The position numbers and the translations under genes were made by a program. Positions 16,046 through 23,801 of a stretch of 64,000 bases of DNA are shown in pieces. Within the stretch, counting starts at the first letter, position 1. Each line of letters begins with the position of its first letter. The notes below the pieces were generated by a model, which saw nothing but the letters and a program-made list of their open reading frames with translations, did no database searches and had not been told where the DNA came from. Source of the DNA: Ideonella livida (GTDB taxonomy: Bacteria; Pseudomonadota; Gammaproteobacteria; Burkholderiales; Burkholderiaceae_C); NCBI RefSeq assembly GCF_010499455.1, contig NZ_JAAGOH010000019.1:1-64000 (forward strand), in the 5' to 3' direction.

Positions 16046-16872
16046 TGGCCGGGACATGGCGATGGCGAGGCCCCGGGTGGGCGGTGGGCTGGGGCGTGGG
16101 CCTGCTGCTGGCCTTGGCCGTGCTGGCGCTGCTGGGGCCGGTGCTGGGGGCGGATCCGCGAGTGCAGGACCTCTCTCGCGTGCGGGAGGCGCCGTCCGCC
16201 CGCCACTGGCTGGGCACCGACCTGCTGGGCCGTGACCAATTCAGCCGGCTGACCCACGCCCTGCGCCTGTCCCTGAGCCTGGCGCTGGGGGCGGTGGCAC
16301 TGGCTGCCGCCGCCGGCACGGCCCTGGGCTTGTGGGCCGCCTGGCGCGGGGGCTGGGCCGATGGGTTGTGCCGCCGCCTGGCCGACGCGGTGCAGGCCCT
16401 GCCTGCCCTGCTGCTGGTCCTGCTGGTGGCGGCGGTGGCCCCCGGGGCCTTCTGGCCGCTCTACGCCGGCTTGGTGCTGTGCCTGTGGGTGGAGTTCTTC
16501 CGCGTGGTGCGGGTCCAGGCGCGGCAGGTGCTGGCGGGCCCGCCGGTGGAGGCCTCACGCCTGCTGGGCTTCGGGTCGGGCTGGATCCTGCGGCATCACG
16601 TGGTGCCGGCGCTGGCGCCGGTGCTGCTCACCCAGGCGGCCCTGGGCGCTGCGACCACGGTGCTGGCCCTGTCAACCCTGGGATTTGTGGGCGTGGGCCT
16701 GCAGCCGCCCGCGGCCGAGCTGGGGGTGATGCTGGTGGAGCTGCTGCCCAGTTGGCGCGAGGCGCCCTGGCTGCTGCTGCCGCCACTGCTGGCCCTGGCC
16801 GTGCTGAGCGTCGCGTTGCTGCTGCTGGCGGATGCTCTGGGCGCCACGCGCCCGATGGAGTCGGCTGCATGA
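16045..16872 (+). CDS. ABC importer permease, NikC/DppC type
   Basis: A 275-residue inner-membrane permease. The start ATG shares one base with the stop of the previous gene (tgatg). The typical DppC-class opening is present: a first membrane helix, then RHWLGTDLLGRDQFSRL, the signature that follows it. The EAA loop appears as SRLLGFGSGWILRHHVVP, and STLGFVGVGLQPPAAELG is the conserved region before the last helices. It forms the second half of the membrane channel with the NikB-type protein. Confidence 0.88.
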   Translation: MAGTWRWRGPGWAVGWGVGLLLALAVLALLGPVLGADPRVQDLSRVREAPSARHWLGTDLLGRDQFSRLTHALRLSLSLALGAVALAAAAGTALGLWAAWRGGWADGLCRRLADAVQALPALLLVLLVAAVAPGAFWPLYAGLVLCLWVEFFRVVRVQARQVLAGPPVEASRLLGFGSGWILRHHVVPALAPVLLTQAALGAATTVLALSTLGFVGVGLQPPAAELGVMLVELLPSWREAPWLLLPPLLALAVLSVALLLLADALGATRPMESAA

Positions 16873-18272
16873 CCCCCTTGCTGGCGCTGCGTGGCCTGGG
16901 TGTGTGGGCTGGCGGGCAGGCGCTGCTGCAGGACGTGTCGCTGCGGCTGGCCCCCGGCGGCGCGCTGTGCGTGCTGGGCCAGAGCGGCAGTGGCAAATCC
17001 TTGCTGGTGCAAGCCGTGCTGGCCCAACTGCCCGCCGGGCTGCGCGCCACGGGTGAGGTGGTGGTGCAAGGCCGGGTGTTGGATGAGACGGCCCGCCGCG
17101 CCGCCTGGGGCCGCCAGCTGGCGGTGCTGCCGCAGGAGCCGGTGGTGGCGCTCAACCCCTGCCTGCGGGCCGACAGTCAGGTGGCCGAGGTGCACCGCTG
17201 GGTGCTGCGCCGGCCTGCGGCGCAGGCCTGGGCCGCGGCCCGCCAGGCGCTGCAGGCCTTGGGCCTGCCGCCGGCCGTGCAGTCGCGCTGGCCGCACCAG
17301 CTCTCCGGTGGCATGGCCCAGCGGGTGGCGCTGGCCGCGGCGTTGGCGGGTGGTGCGCCCCTGGTGCTGGCCGACGAGCCCACCAAGGGCCTGGACCCGC
17401 AGCGCCGTGACGAGGTGGTGGCCCAGCTGCAGGCGGTACGTGCGGCCGGCGGGGCGGTGCTGGTGGTCACCCACGACCTGACCGTGGCCCGGGCCTTGGG
17501 CGACCAGGTGCTGGTGGTCAACGGCCAGGGCGTGGTGGAGCAGGGCCCGGCCGACGAGGTGCTGCAGCGGCCGCGGCAGGCCTACACCCGCGCGCTGCTG
17601 GCGGCCGATCCGTCCGCCTGGGCGGCGCGCCCGGCGGCCCGTCCGCCAGCCGCTGCGGCCACGCCGCTGCTGCAGGCCCAGGGCCTGCGCTGGGCGGGCC
17701 GTGGACCGGCGCTGCACGGTGCCGCCGGGCTGGACTTGACGGTGCAGGCCGGTGAACGCTGGGCGCTGCTGGGGCCCAGCGGTGTGGGCAAGACCTCCTT
17801 GGGGCAGCTGTTGCTGGGCCTGGCCCGGCCCGATGCCGGCCAGGTGCAGCGGGCCTCGGGGCTGGGACCTCAGGCCTTTCAAAAGCTCTACCAAGACCCG
17901 ATTTCGGCCTTTGCGCCCCAGCGGTCCTTGCGGCGGTCCTTGCAGGCGCTGCTGCGCCTGCACCGCCTGCCCGAACGGGCGCTCTGGCAGGGCTGTGAGG
18001 CCCTGGGCCTGAGCCCAGACCTGCTGGCGCGCTGGCCGCAGGCGGTCTCGGGCGGAGAGCTGCAGCGGGTGGCGCTGCTGCGCGTGCTGCTGCTGCGCCC
18101 CGCGCTGATCTTTGCCGACGAGCCCACCTCGCGCCTGGACCCCCTCACCCAGCAGCGGGTGCTGGGCGTGCTGGACCGGGAACTGCAGGCCCGCGGCACG
18201 GCGCTGCTGCTGGTCACCCATGAACCGGGCCTGGCCCGGCACCTGACCGACCGGGCCCTGACCCTGGGCTGA
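16869..18272 (+). CDS. Fused double ABC ATPase (NikD-NikE / DppD-DppF type)
   Basis: A 467-residue protein made of two ATPase halves in one chain. The first half has Walker A GQSGSGKS, signature LSGGMAQR and Walker B LVLADEPTKG. The second half, after a Pro/Ala linker near residue 265, has GPSGVGKT, VSGGELQR and LIFADEPTS. In most nickel/peptide importers these are two separate proteins; here they are fused. It overlaps the upstream permease by 4 bases (atga) and completes the importer: receptor, binding protein, two permeases, fused ATPase. Both halves look intact. Confidence 0.9.
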   Translation: MTPLLALRGLGVWAGGQALLQDVSLRLAPGGALCVLGQSGSGKSLLVQAVLAQLPAGLRATGEVVVQGRVLDETARRAAWGRQLAVLPQEPVVALNPCLRADSQVAEVHRWVLRRPAAQAWAAARQALQALGLPPAVQSRWPHQLSGGMAQRVALAAALAGGAPLVLADEPTKGLDPQRRDEVVAQLQAVRAAGGAVLVVTHDLTVARALGDQVLVVNGQGVVEQGPADEVLQRPRQAYTRALLAADPSAWAARPAARPPAAAATPLLQAQGLRWAGRGPALHGAAGLDLTVQAGERWALLGPSGVGKTSLGQLLLGLARPDAGQVQRASGLGPQAFQKLYQDPISAFAPQRSLRRSLQALLRLHRLPERALWQGCEALGLSPDLLARWPQAVSGGELQRVALLRVLLLRPALIFADEPTSRLDPLTQQRVLGVLDRELQARGTALLLVTHEPGLARHLTDRALTLG

Positions 18273-18314
18273 GGGGGCCCGTCAGCGCCGGGCCACCCCA
18301 GGGGACAGGCCCGT

Positions 18315-19571
18315 TCAGGCCGCCTGGGCCCGTGCCGGCAGGCCGGACAGCGTCTGCGCCAGCAGGTCCAGCCCGGTGCTGATCTCGCCTTCGCTGCTGT
18401 TGAGGCGAGGCATGAAGCGCAGGCAGTGCGGCCGGGCGGCGTTGATCAGCAGGCCGCGCTGGCGCGCCGCGGCCACCAGGGCCGGGCCACGGGTGTCACC
18501 CAGCTCCAGCGCCCACAGCAGGCCGGCGCCGCGCACCCCGCCCAGGCCATGCTGCGCGGACAGGGCCCGCAGCCCCTCGGCCAGTTGGGTGCCGCGGGCC
18601 TGCACCTGGGCCAGAAAGGCAGGCCGGGCCAGCTCCTCCAGCACCGCCAGCGCGCCGGCGCACATCAACGGGTGGCCGCCAAAGGTGCCGCCCTGGTCGC
18701 CGGGCTCGAACACACTGGCCTCGCGGCTGGCCAACAGGGCCGAGATGGGAATGCCGCCGCCCAGGCCCTTGCCCAGGGTCAGGATGTCGGGCCGCACGCC
18801 GTAGTGCTCAAAGCCGAACAGCGTGCCCAGCCGGGCGCAGCCGGTCTGCACCTCGTCCAGGATCAGCAGCAGGCCGTGGGCATCACACAGGTCGCGCAAG
18901 CCGTGAAGGAAGTCCGGTGTTGCCGGGCGCACGCCGGCCTCACCCTGCACCGGCTCCAGCATCACCGCCACGGTCTGCGGGCCGATCAGGGCGCGCACCG
19001 AGTCCAGGTCGTTCCAGCGCGCCTTGGCAAAGCCGGCCGGCTGCGGGGTGAACATCGTCTCCCAGCCCGGCTTGCCGCTGGCCGCCATGGTGGCCAGTGT
19101 GCGGCCGTGGAAGGCGTTGTCAAAGGTGATGATCTCCCAGGCCCCGGACCTTCGGGCTCGCCCCCACTTGCGCGCCAGCTTGATCGCCCCCTCGTTCGCC
19201 TCCGCCCCGGTGCTCCCGAACCAGGCCTGGTGCATCCCCGTCAAGCCGCACAGCCGCTCGGCCAGGGCCAGCGAGGGCTGGTTGTGCAGGGCCGGGCTGG
19301 GCGTGAGCAGGGCGCCCGCCTGCGCCTGCAGCGCCTGGGCCAACACCGGCGGGCAATGGCCCAGCGCGTTCACCGCCCAGCCTTGCAGCCAGTCCAGGTA
19401 GCAGCGGCCCTGGGCGTCCCACAGCCAGGCGCCTTCACCGCGCACAAAGACCTCGGCCGGGCGCTCGGTGATGGGCATCAGGTGGCGGGCGGCGTCCAGG
19501 CGCTGGCCGGCGGGGTGGGGCTGTTGCAGCGGCGTCTGGCGCGGGACTTGGGGCGGCATGACGGGGAACAT
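18315..19571 (-). CDS. argD: Class III aminotransferase, acetylornithine aminotransferase type
   Basis: A 418-residue PLP enzyme of the ArgD/ornithine-aminotransferase family. Visible landmarks are GSTGAEANEGAIKLAR (phosphate binding), FHGRTLATMAASG, the PLP-contacting Asp239 in LILDEVQTG, and the Schiff-base Lys268 in ILTLGKGLGGG. It would transfer an amino group between N-acetylornithine (or succinyl-DAP) and 2-oxoglutarate in arginine or lysine synthesis. It stands alone, convergent with the ABC operon and separated from the AraC gene by a terminator. A second start at Met5 is possible. Close relatives act on GABA or other omega-amines, so the exact substrate is less certain than the fold. 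Confidence 0.82.
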   Translation of the reverse strand: MFPVMPPQVPRQTPLQQPHPAGQRLDAARHLMPITERPAEVFVRGEGAWLWDAQGRCYLDWLQGWAVNALGHCPPVLAQALQAQAGALLTPSPALHNQPSLALAERLCGLTGMHQAWFGSTGAEANEGAIKLARKWGRARRSGAWEIITFDNAFHGRTLATMAASGKPGWETMFTPQPAGFAKARWNDLDSVRALIGPQTVAVMLEPVQGEAGVRPATPDFLHGLRDLCDAHGLLLILDEVQTGCARLGTLFGFEHYGVRPDILTLGKGLGGGIPISALLASREASVFEPGDQGGTFGGHPLMCAGALAVLEELARPAFLAQVQARGTQLAEGLRALSAQHGLGGVRGAGLLWALELGDTRGPALVAAARQRGLLINAARPHCLRFMPRLNSSEGEISTGLDLLAQTLSGLPARAQAA

Positions 19572-19622
19572 GGCGGTGGCCTTTCAGGGGGGAGGGGAGG
19601 GAGTGGCCCGGGAGCGGGCCGG

Positions 19623-19659
19623 AAAAACAAAAAGGCCACGGGGTGAGCCGTGGCCTTTT
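19623..19659 (-). terminator. Strong hairpin terminator
   Basis: A perfect 12-bp stem, aaaaggccacgg (19630-19641) and ccgtggcctttt (19648-19659), with a six-base loop. Read on the minus strand it ends in a run of T broken by one G, a classical intrinsic terminator. It ends transcripts from the AraC gene, whose stop is about 180 bases before it, and insulates argD. With its A/T-flanked stem it could also work in the other direction. Confidence 0.8.
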
Positions 19660-19840
19660 CGGGGGAGCGCGGTGGGGGGGGTCTTCAGGTCCTCATCGCG
19701 GGGTTCCTCCGGCGGCGCACGGCGGCATCGCACGGGCTCGAATAGCTCGTGCGGCGGCAGCGGCGGCGGAGGAAGCGCGGACAGCGCGGGACAAAACGCA
19801 AGACATGGGGGCGGAGTGTGGCGGCTTGAACTGTTCGCCG

Positions 19841-20839
19841 TCAAGCGGCTTTTGTCGGCATCTGCGGGCTTCGTGCGCGAGCGTCCGCGTCCACGCCTGA
19901 GCGTTGCGCCTGCTCGCGCCACGCGCGAGGGGCGTGGCCGGTGTGGCGCTTGAAAAAGCGGCAAAAGTAGGCCGGGTCCTCAAAGCCCAGCTCAAAGGCC
20001 AGGCGCGAGACGGGTGCCGCCACATGCACCAGGCGGCGGCAGGCTTCGCGCGCCAGTCGGGCATGCAACAGGGCCTGCGCGGTCAGGCCGGTTTCGGCCT
20101 TGACCATGCGGTTGAGCCGCTCCTCAGACAAGCCCAGCCGCTCAGCGTAGCGGCTCACTGGCCAGTGGCTCAGGTAGTGCGCCTCCAGCAGCACCACCCA
20201 GCGGGTGTAGAGGGCGCGCTGGCCGGGGCGCTCGGGCAGGCGGGCGGCGGCGTCTTGGCGGCGGGCGCAGCGGGCCAGGCGCCACACCACGCTGCGCGCC
20301 AGCCAGCCGGGCACGGGGCTGCCGTCACCGGGGCCGGCTTCGCGTTCGGCCTGCCGGTGCTCGGCCAGCAGGTTAGCCAGCAGCGCGGAGAGGGCGGCGG
20401 CCTCCTCGGCCTCGGGCTGCAGGGTGCGCGGCTGGGCGAACAGGGTCTGCAGCGCCTGGCCCACGCCGGCGGCGTCGCCCTCGGCCAGGGCGGCTGCGCT
20501 CAGCGTGAGCACCTGCCCCACTGCCCCCGGCGTGAAGCGGAAGGCGTGCACCACGCCCGGCGGGATCACCACCGCCACCGGTCCGGCCACGCAGGTGCCG
20601 GATTCGTCCAAGATCACCTCGGCCTCACCCAGCTGCAACCACAGCACTTGGTGCAAACCCTGATGGATGTGGGCCTGGATCTCCCAGGCGTACTGGCTGC
20701 TGCGGGCCTCGATTTCTTCCACGTGCAGCAAGGACATGCCGGGGGCGGCGGCCTCGCCATACAGGGCAAAGCTGGGCAAGGTGGTGGCGGTGGCGGGGCG
20801 GCGGCGAGGCATGAGGTGAGCATGCCGAGAGCACGGCAA
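19841..20839 (-). CDS. AraC-family transcriptional regulator
   Basis: A 332-residue regulator. The N-terminal half is a cupin-like sensing domain (HQVLWLQLGEAEVILDESG, IPPGVVHAFRF), as in the PobR-like AraC proteins that answer to aromatic acids. The C-terminal half has the double helix-turn-helix: YAERLGLSEERLNRMVKAET and SRLAFELGFEDPAYFCRFFK, ending with TGHAPRAWRE. It is divergent from a cytochrome P450 operon, its most likely target. The start could also be Met10 (20812). Effector identity is inference from the neighbours. Confidence 0.88.
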   Translation of the reverse strand: MPCSRHAHLMPRRRPATATTLPSFALYGEAAAPGMSLLHVEEIEARSSQYAWEIQAHIHQGLHQVLWLQLGEAEVILDESGTCVAGPVAVVIPPGVVHAFRFTPGAVGQVLTLSAAALAEGDAAGVGQALQTLFAQPRTLQPEAEEAAALSALLANLLAEHRQAEREAGPGDGSPVPGWLARSVVWRLARCARRQDAAARLPERPGQRALYTRWVVLLEAHYLSHWPVSRYAERLGLSEERLNRMVKAETGLTAQALLHARLAREACRRLVHVAAPVSRLAFELGFEDPAYFCRFFKRHTGHAPRAWREQAQRSGVDADARARSPQMPTKAA

Positions 20840-20841
20840 AA

Positions 20842-20876
20842 GTGCAAGTTTGTGGGGGGATTCGTCCAGTGTGCAA
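20842..20876. promoter_or_regulatory. Paired direct repeats gtgcaa in the araC-P450 gap
   Basis: The hexamer gtgcaa occurs at 20842-20847 and 20871-20876, 29 bases apart (almost three helix turns), in the 119-base gap between the divergent regulator and P450 genes. Direct repeats with this spacing are what AraC proteins usually bind. Only two short copies are seen, so this is tentative. Confidence 0.35.
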
Positions 20877-20958
20877 AGGCCGGCCGGTTCGCAGAATTCG
20901 CTCCCATGGCGCCAAGACCCTGACGGCAGTCAGGTTTCAGAACCCCCAGGAGACAGCC

Positions 20959-22134
20959 TTGTTCAGCTTCGATCCTTACTCGCCGGCGGTGGACGCCGAT
21001 CCGTTCCCGTACTACCAACGGCTGCGTGACGAGTTCCCCTGCTTCTGGAGCCCCGAGGCCCAGATGTGGATCCTCTCGCGCTACAGCGACATCGTCTCGG
21101 CCGGCCAAGACTGGCAGACCTACTCCAGCGCCAGCGGCAACCTGATGACCGAGCTGCCCGGCCGTGCCGGCGCCACCCTGGGCTCGTCAGATCCCCCCCG
21201 CCATGACCGCCTGCGTGGCTTGATCCAGCACGCCTTCATGAAGCGCAACCTGCTGGCGCTGGAAGAGCCCATCCGCGCCGTGGCGCAGCAGGTGTTTGGC
21301 CAACTGCAGGGGGTGGACGCGTTCGATTTCAAGGACGTGTCCTCGCAGTTCACCGTCAAAGTGTTGATGGCCGCCCTGGGTCTGCCCATGGGTGAAGACG
21401 CGCTGGTGCCCGAGCACGAGGTGCGCGAAAACGCCGTGCTGATGGTGCAGAGCGATGCCCGCACCCGGGCCAAGGGCCCGGAGCACATCGCTGCCTACAA
21501 CTGGATGCAGGACTACGCCAGCCAGGTCATCGCCATGCGCCGGGCCGAGCCGCGCAATGACCTGATCAGCCACTTTGCTGCGGCTGAGATCGACGGCGAC
21601 AAGCTTGACGAGCGCGAGGTGCTGCTGACCACCACCACCCTGATCATGGCCGGCGTGGAAAGCCTGGGCGGCTTCATGATGATGTTCGCCTACAACCTGG
21701 CCACTTTTGGCGAGGCCCGCCAAGCGGTGGTGGCCCAGCCCGAGTTGCTGCCCGACGCCATTGAGGAGAGCCTGCGCTTCAACACCTCGGCCCAGCGTTT
21801 CCGCCGCCGGCTGATGAAGGACGTGACCCTGCACGGCCAGACCCTGAAGGCCGGTGACTTCGTCTGCCTGGCCTACGGCTCGGGCAACCGCGACGAGCGC
21901 CAGTACCCCAACCCGGACCTCTATGACATCCACCGCAAGCCGCGCGGCCACCTGGGTTTTGGCGGTGGCGTGCATGCCTGCCTGGGCACGGCCATCGCTC
22001 GCCTGGCGGTGAAGATCGCCTTTGAAGAGTTCCACAAGGTGGTGCCGCAGTACCGCCGCGTGGCCGACCAGCTCCCGTGGATGCCTTCCTCCACCTTCCG
22101 CAGCCCGCTGGTGCTGATGCTCACCACGAAGTGA
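20959..22134 (+). CDS. Cytochrome P450 monooxygenase (bacterial class I)
   Basis: A 391-residue soluble P450. I place the start at TTG 20959, because AGGAGA stands five bases before it and MFSFDPYSPAVDADPFPYYQ is a normal P450 N-terminus. The only in-frame ATG (20842) would overlap the divergent promoter. The K helix has ESLRF and the heme loop is HLGFGGGVHACLG with the iron ligand Cys341. The I-helix oxygen-activating pair is Glu234-Ser235 (MAGVES), in place of the usual Asp/Glu-Thr. Ferredoxin and ferredoxin reductase genes follow directly, giving a complete NAD(P)H-driven system. The AraC regulator and nearby aromatic genes suggest an aromatic or plant-derived substrate, for example O-demethylation, but the subfamily is not assigned. 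Confidence 0.9.
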   Translation: MFSFDPYSPAVDADPFPYYQRLRDEFPCFWSPEAQMWILSRYSDIVSAGQDWQTYSSASGNLMTELPGRAGATLGSSDPPRHDRLRGLIQHAFMKRNLLALEEPIRAVAQQVFGQLQGVDAFDFKDVSSQFTVKVLMAALGLPMGEDALVPEHEVRENAVLMVQSDARTRAKGPEHIAAYNWMQDYASQVIAMRRAEPRNDLISHFAAAEIDGDKLDEREVLLTTTTLIMAGVESLGGFMMMFAYNLATFGEARQAVVAQPELLPDAIEESLRFNTSAQRFRRRLMKDVTLHGQTLKAGDFVCLAYGSGNRDERQYPNPDLYDIHRKPRGHLGFGGGVHACLGTAIARLAVKIAFEEFHKVVPQYRRVADQLPWMPSSTFRSPLVLMLTTK

Positions 22135-22158
22135 ACCTTGACCCCCGGAGACGTCCCC

Positions 22159-22482
22159 ATGCCCACCATCACCTTTGTTGAAGCCAACGGCACCCCAACC
22201 CCCGTGGACGTGCCCGAGGGCTGGAGCCTGATGCAGGCCGCCACCGCCCACGGCGTGGACGGCATCGTGGGCGAATGCGGGGGCTCCTGCGCCTGCGCCA
22301 CCTGCCACTGCTATGTGGACGATCTGCTGGCCGCCCTGCTGCCGCCGGCCAGTGACAACGAGCTGGGCATGCTGGAGAACGTGGTGGCCGAGCGCCGCCC
22401 CCACAGCCGCCTGGCCTGCCAGATCAAGGCCACCGCCGCCATGGCCGGCGCGGTGGTCACGCTGCCGGAGTGCCAGGAGTGA
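22159..22482 (+). CDS. [2Fe-2S] ferredoxin, putidaredoxin/adrenodoxin type
   Basis: A 107-residue electron carrier. The four cluster ligands fit the vertebrate-type pattern exactly: Cys40, Cys46, Cys49 and Cys87 (C-x5-C-x2-C-x37-C), in GECGGSCACATCHCYV and RLACQ. Extra cysteines at 44 and 51 are not part of the pattern. It would pass electrons one at a time from the reductase encoded next to the P450 encoded before. An GGAGAC ribosome binding site precedes the ATG. The gene overlaps the reductase start by 4 bases. Confidence 0.93.
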   Translation: MPTITFVEANGTPTPVDVPEGWSLMQAATAHGVDGIVGECGGSCACATCHCYVDDLLAALLPPASDNELGMLENVVAERRPHSRLACQIKATAAMAGAVVTLPECQE

Positions 22483-23765
22483 GCACGCCCACGCCCACTG
22501 CGACGGCCGCCCCACTGGCGGCCGGTGAGGCGGCGCGCTTTGTGGCGGTGGGCGCCGGCCAGGCCGCGCTGGCCTGCGCCGAGGCGCTGCGCGCCCAAGG
22601 CTTCACCGGCGCCATCACCCTGCTGGGCGACGAGCCCTGGGGCCCCTATCACCGTCCGCCGCTCTCCAAGGCCTGGCTGGCCGGCGAGCTGGGTGCCGAG
22701 CAGCTGGCCATGCGGGCGCCCGCGCTGCTGGCCAAGAAGGGCATCACCCTGCGCACCGGCACCACCGTGCAAGCCATTGACCGTGCCGCCCGCGAGGTGC
22801 TGCTGGCGGGGGGTGAGCGCCTGCCCTACGACGGCCTGCTGCTGGCCACCGGCGCCACCCCGCGCCGCCTGCCGCTGCCCGGCGGCGACGCGCCCAACGT
22901 GCTGCCCCTGCGCACCCGTGCCGAGGCCGATGCCCTGGCCGCGGGCCTGGCCCGCTGCGCCGAGCTGAACCTGCCTCTGGTGGTCATCGGCGGCGGCTTC
23001 ATCGGCCTGGAAGTGGCCGCCACCGCCCGCAAGAAGGGCTTGGCCGTGACCGTGCTGGAGGCCGCACCGCGCCTGCTGGGCCGGGTGCTGGCCCCAGTGC
23101 TGTCCGACTGGTTTGCCCAGTTGCACCGCCAGCACGGTGTGGCCCTGCACCTGGGTGCGCAGATCGAGGCCCTCGAAACCGATGCCGACGGCCTGGCCAG
23201 GGCCGTGCACCTGAAGGACGGCACCCGCCTGCCCTGCGCCCTGGTGGTGCTGGGCGTGGGCGTGGGCGCCAACGACGCCCTGGCCAGCGCCTGCGGCCTG
23301 CCCACAGAGCGCGGCATCGTGGTGGACGCCTGCGGCCGCACCGCCGACCCGGCCATCGTGGCCGCCGGGGATTGCGCCGCCCGCCGCCTGCCCGACGGCA
23401 GCCTGCTGCGCCTGGAATCGGTGCAGAACGCCACCGAACAAGGCAAATCCGCCGCCGCCGCCCTGCTGGGCCAAGACCGCCCGTTTACCGCCACGCCCTG
23501 GTTCTGGAGCGACCAGTACGACAAGAAGCTGCAGATGGCCGGCCTGAGCACCGGCGCCGACGCCTGGGCGGTGCGCGGCGAGTTGACTGGCGAGGCCGGC
23601 TTCTCGGTCTGGCACTTCCGCGCCGGCCGGCTGATCGCGGTGGATGCCGTGAATCACGCCAAAGACCACCTGCTCAGCCGCAAGCTGCTGGAGGCGGGGG
23701 TGAGCCCGACGCCCGAGCAGGTGGTGGATCTGGGGTGTGACTTGGCGGCTAGGCTTCAGGCCTGA
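22479..23765 (+). CDS. Ferredoxin-NAD(P)+ reductase, FAD-dependent (putidaredoxin reductase type)
   Basis: A flavoprotein of about 428 residues. The FAD-binding Rossmann motif is VGAGQAALACAEALR near residue 20; the NAD(P)-binding motif is VIGGGFIGLEVAATARKKG in the middle. GDCAAR sits in the second FAD segment, and WFWSDQYDKKLQMAGL is the conserved start of the C-terminal domain. It oxidises NAD(P)H and reduces the ferredoxin for the P450. The start is uncertain between GTG 22479, which overlaps the ferredoxin stop (gtga), and GTG 22470. The three genes 20959-23765 form one operon. Confidence 0.92.
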   Translation: MSTPTPTATAAPLAAGEAARFVAVGAGQAALACAEALRAQGFTGAITLLGDEPWGPYHRPPLSKAWLAGELGAEQLAMRAPALLAKKGITLRTGTTVQAIDRAAREVLLAGGERLPYDGLLLATGATPRRLPLPGGDAPNVLPLRTRAEADALAAGLARCAELNLPLVVIGGGFIGLEVAATARKKGLAVTVLEAAPRLLGRVLAPVLSDWFAQLHRQHGVALHLGAQIEALETDADGLARAVHLKDGTRLPCALVVLGVGVGANDALASACGLPTERGIVVDACGRTADPAIVAAGDCAARRLPDGSLLRLESVQNATEQGKSAAAALLGQDRPFTATPWFWSDQYDKKLQMAGLSTGADAWAVRGELTGEAGFSVWHFRAGRLIAVDAVNHAKDHLLSRKLLEAGVSPTPEQVVDLGCDLAARLQA

Positions 23766-23796
23766 ACCCTGGCCGGGCCGGGCCGAAGGGTTCCCA
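23761..23796. terminator. Hairpin between convergent genes
   Basis: An imperfect inverted repeat surrounds the end of the reductase gene: cctg-aaccct on the left and agggtt-cc-cagg on the right, with a GC-rich centre. It lies between convergent genes, so a shared terminator is plausible, although no T run follows. Confidence 0.35.
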
Positions 23797-23801
23797 GGTG
23801 C

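Noticed and set aside
18276-18294. Small hairpin ggcccg / cgggcc between convergent genes
   Set aside because: Only a 6-bp stem without T run; such stems are expected by chance at this GC content.
19643-19900. Plus-strand frame in the gap between argD and araC
   Set aside because: Gly/Arg/Ala-rich, no ribosome binding site, overlaps the terminator and the 3' end of the AraC gene.
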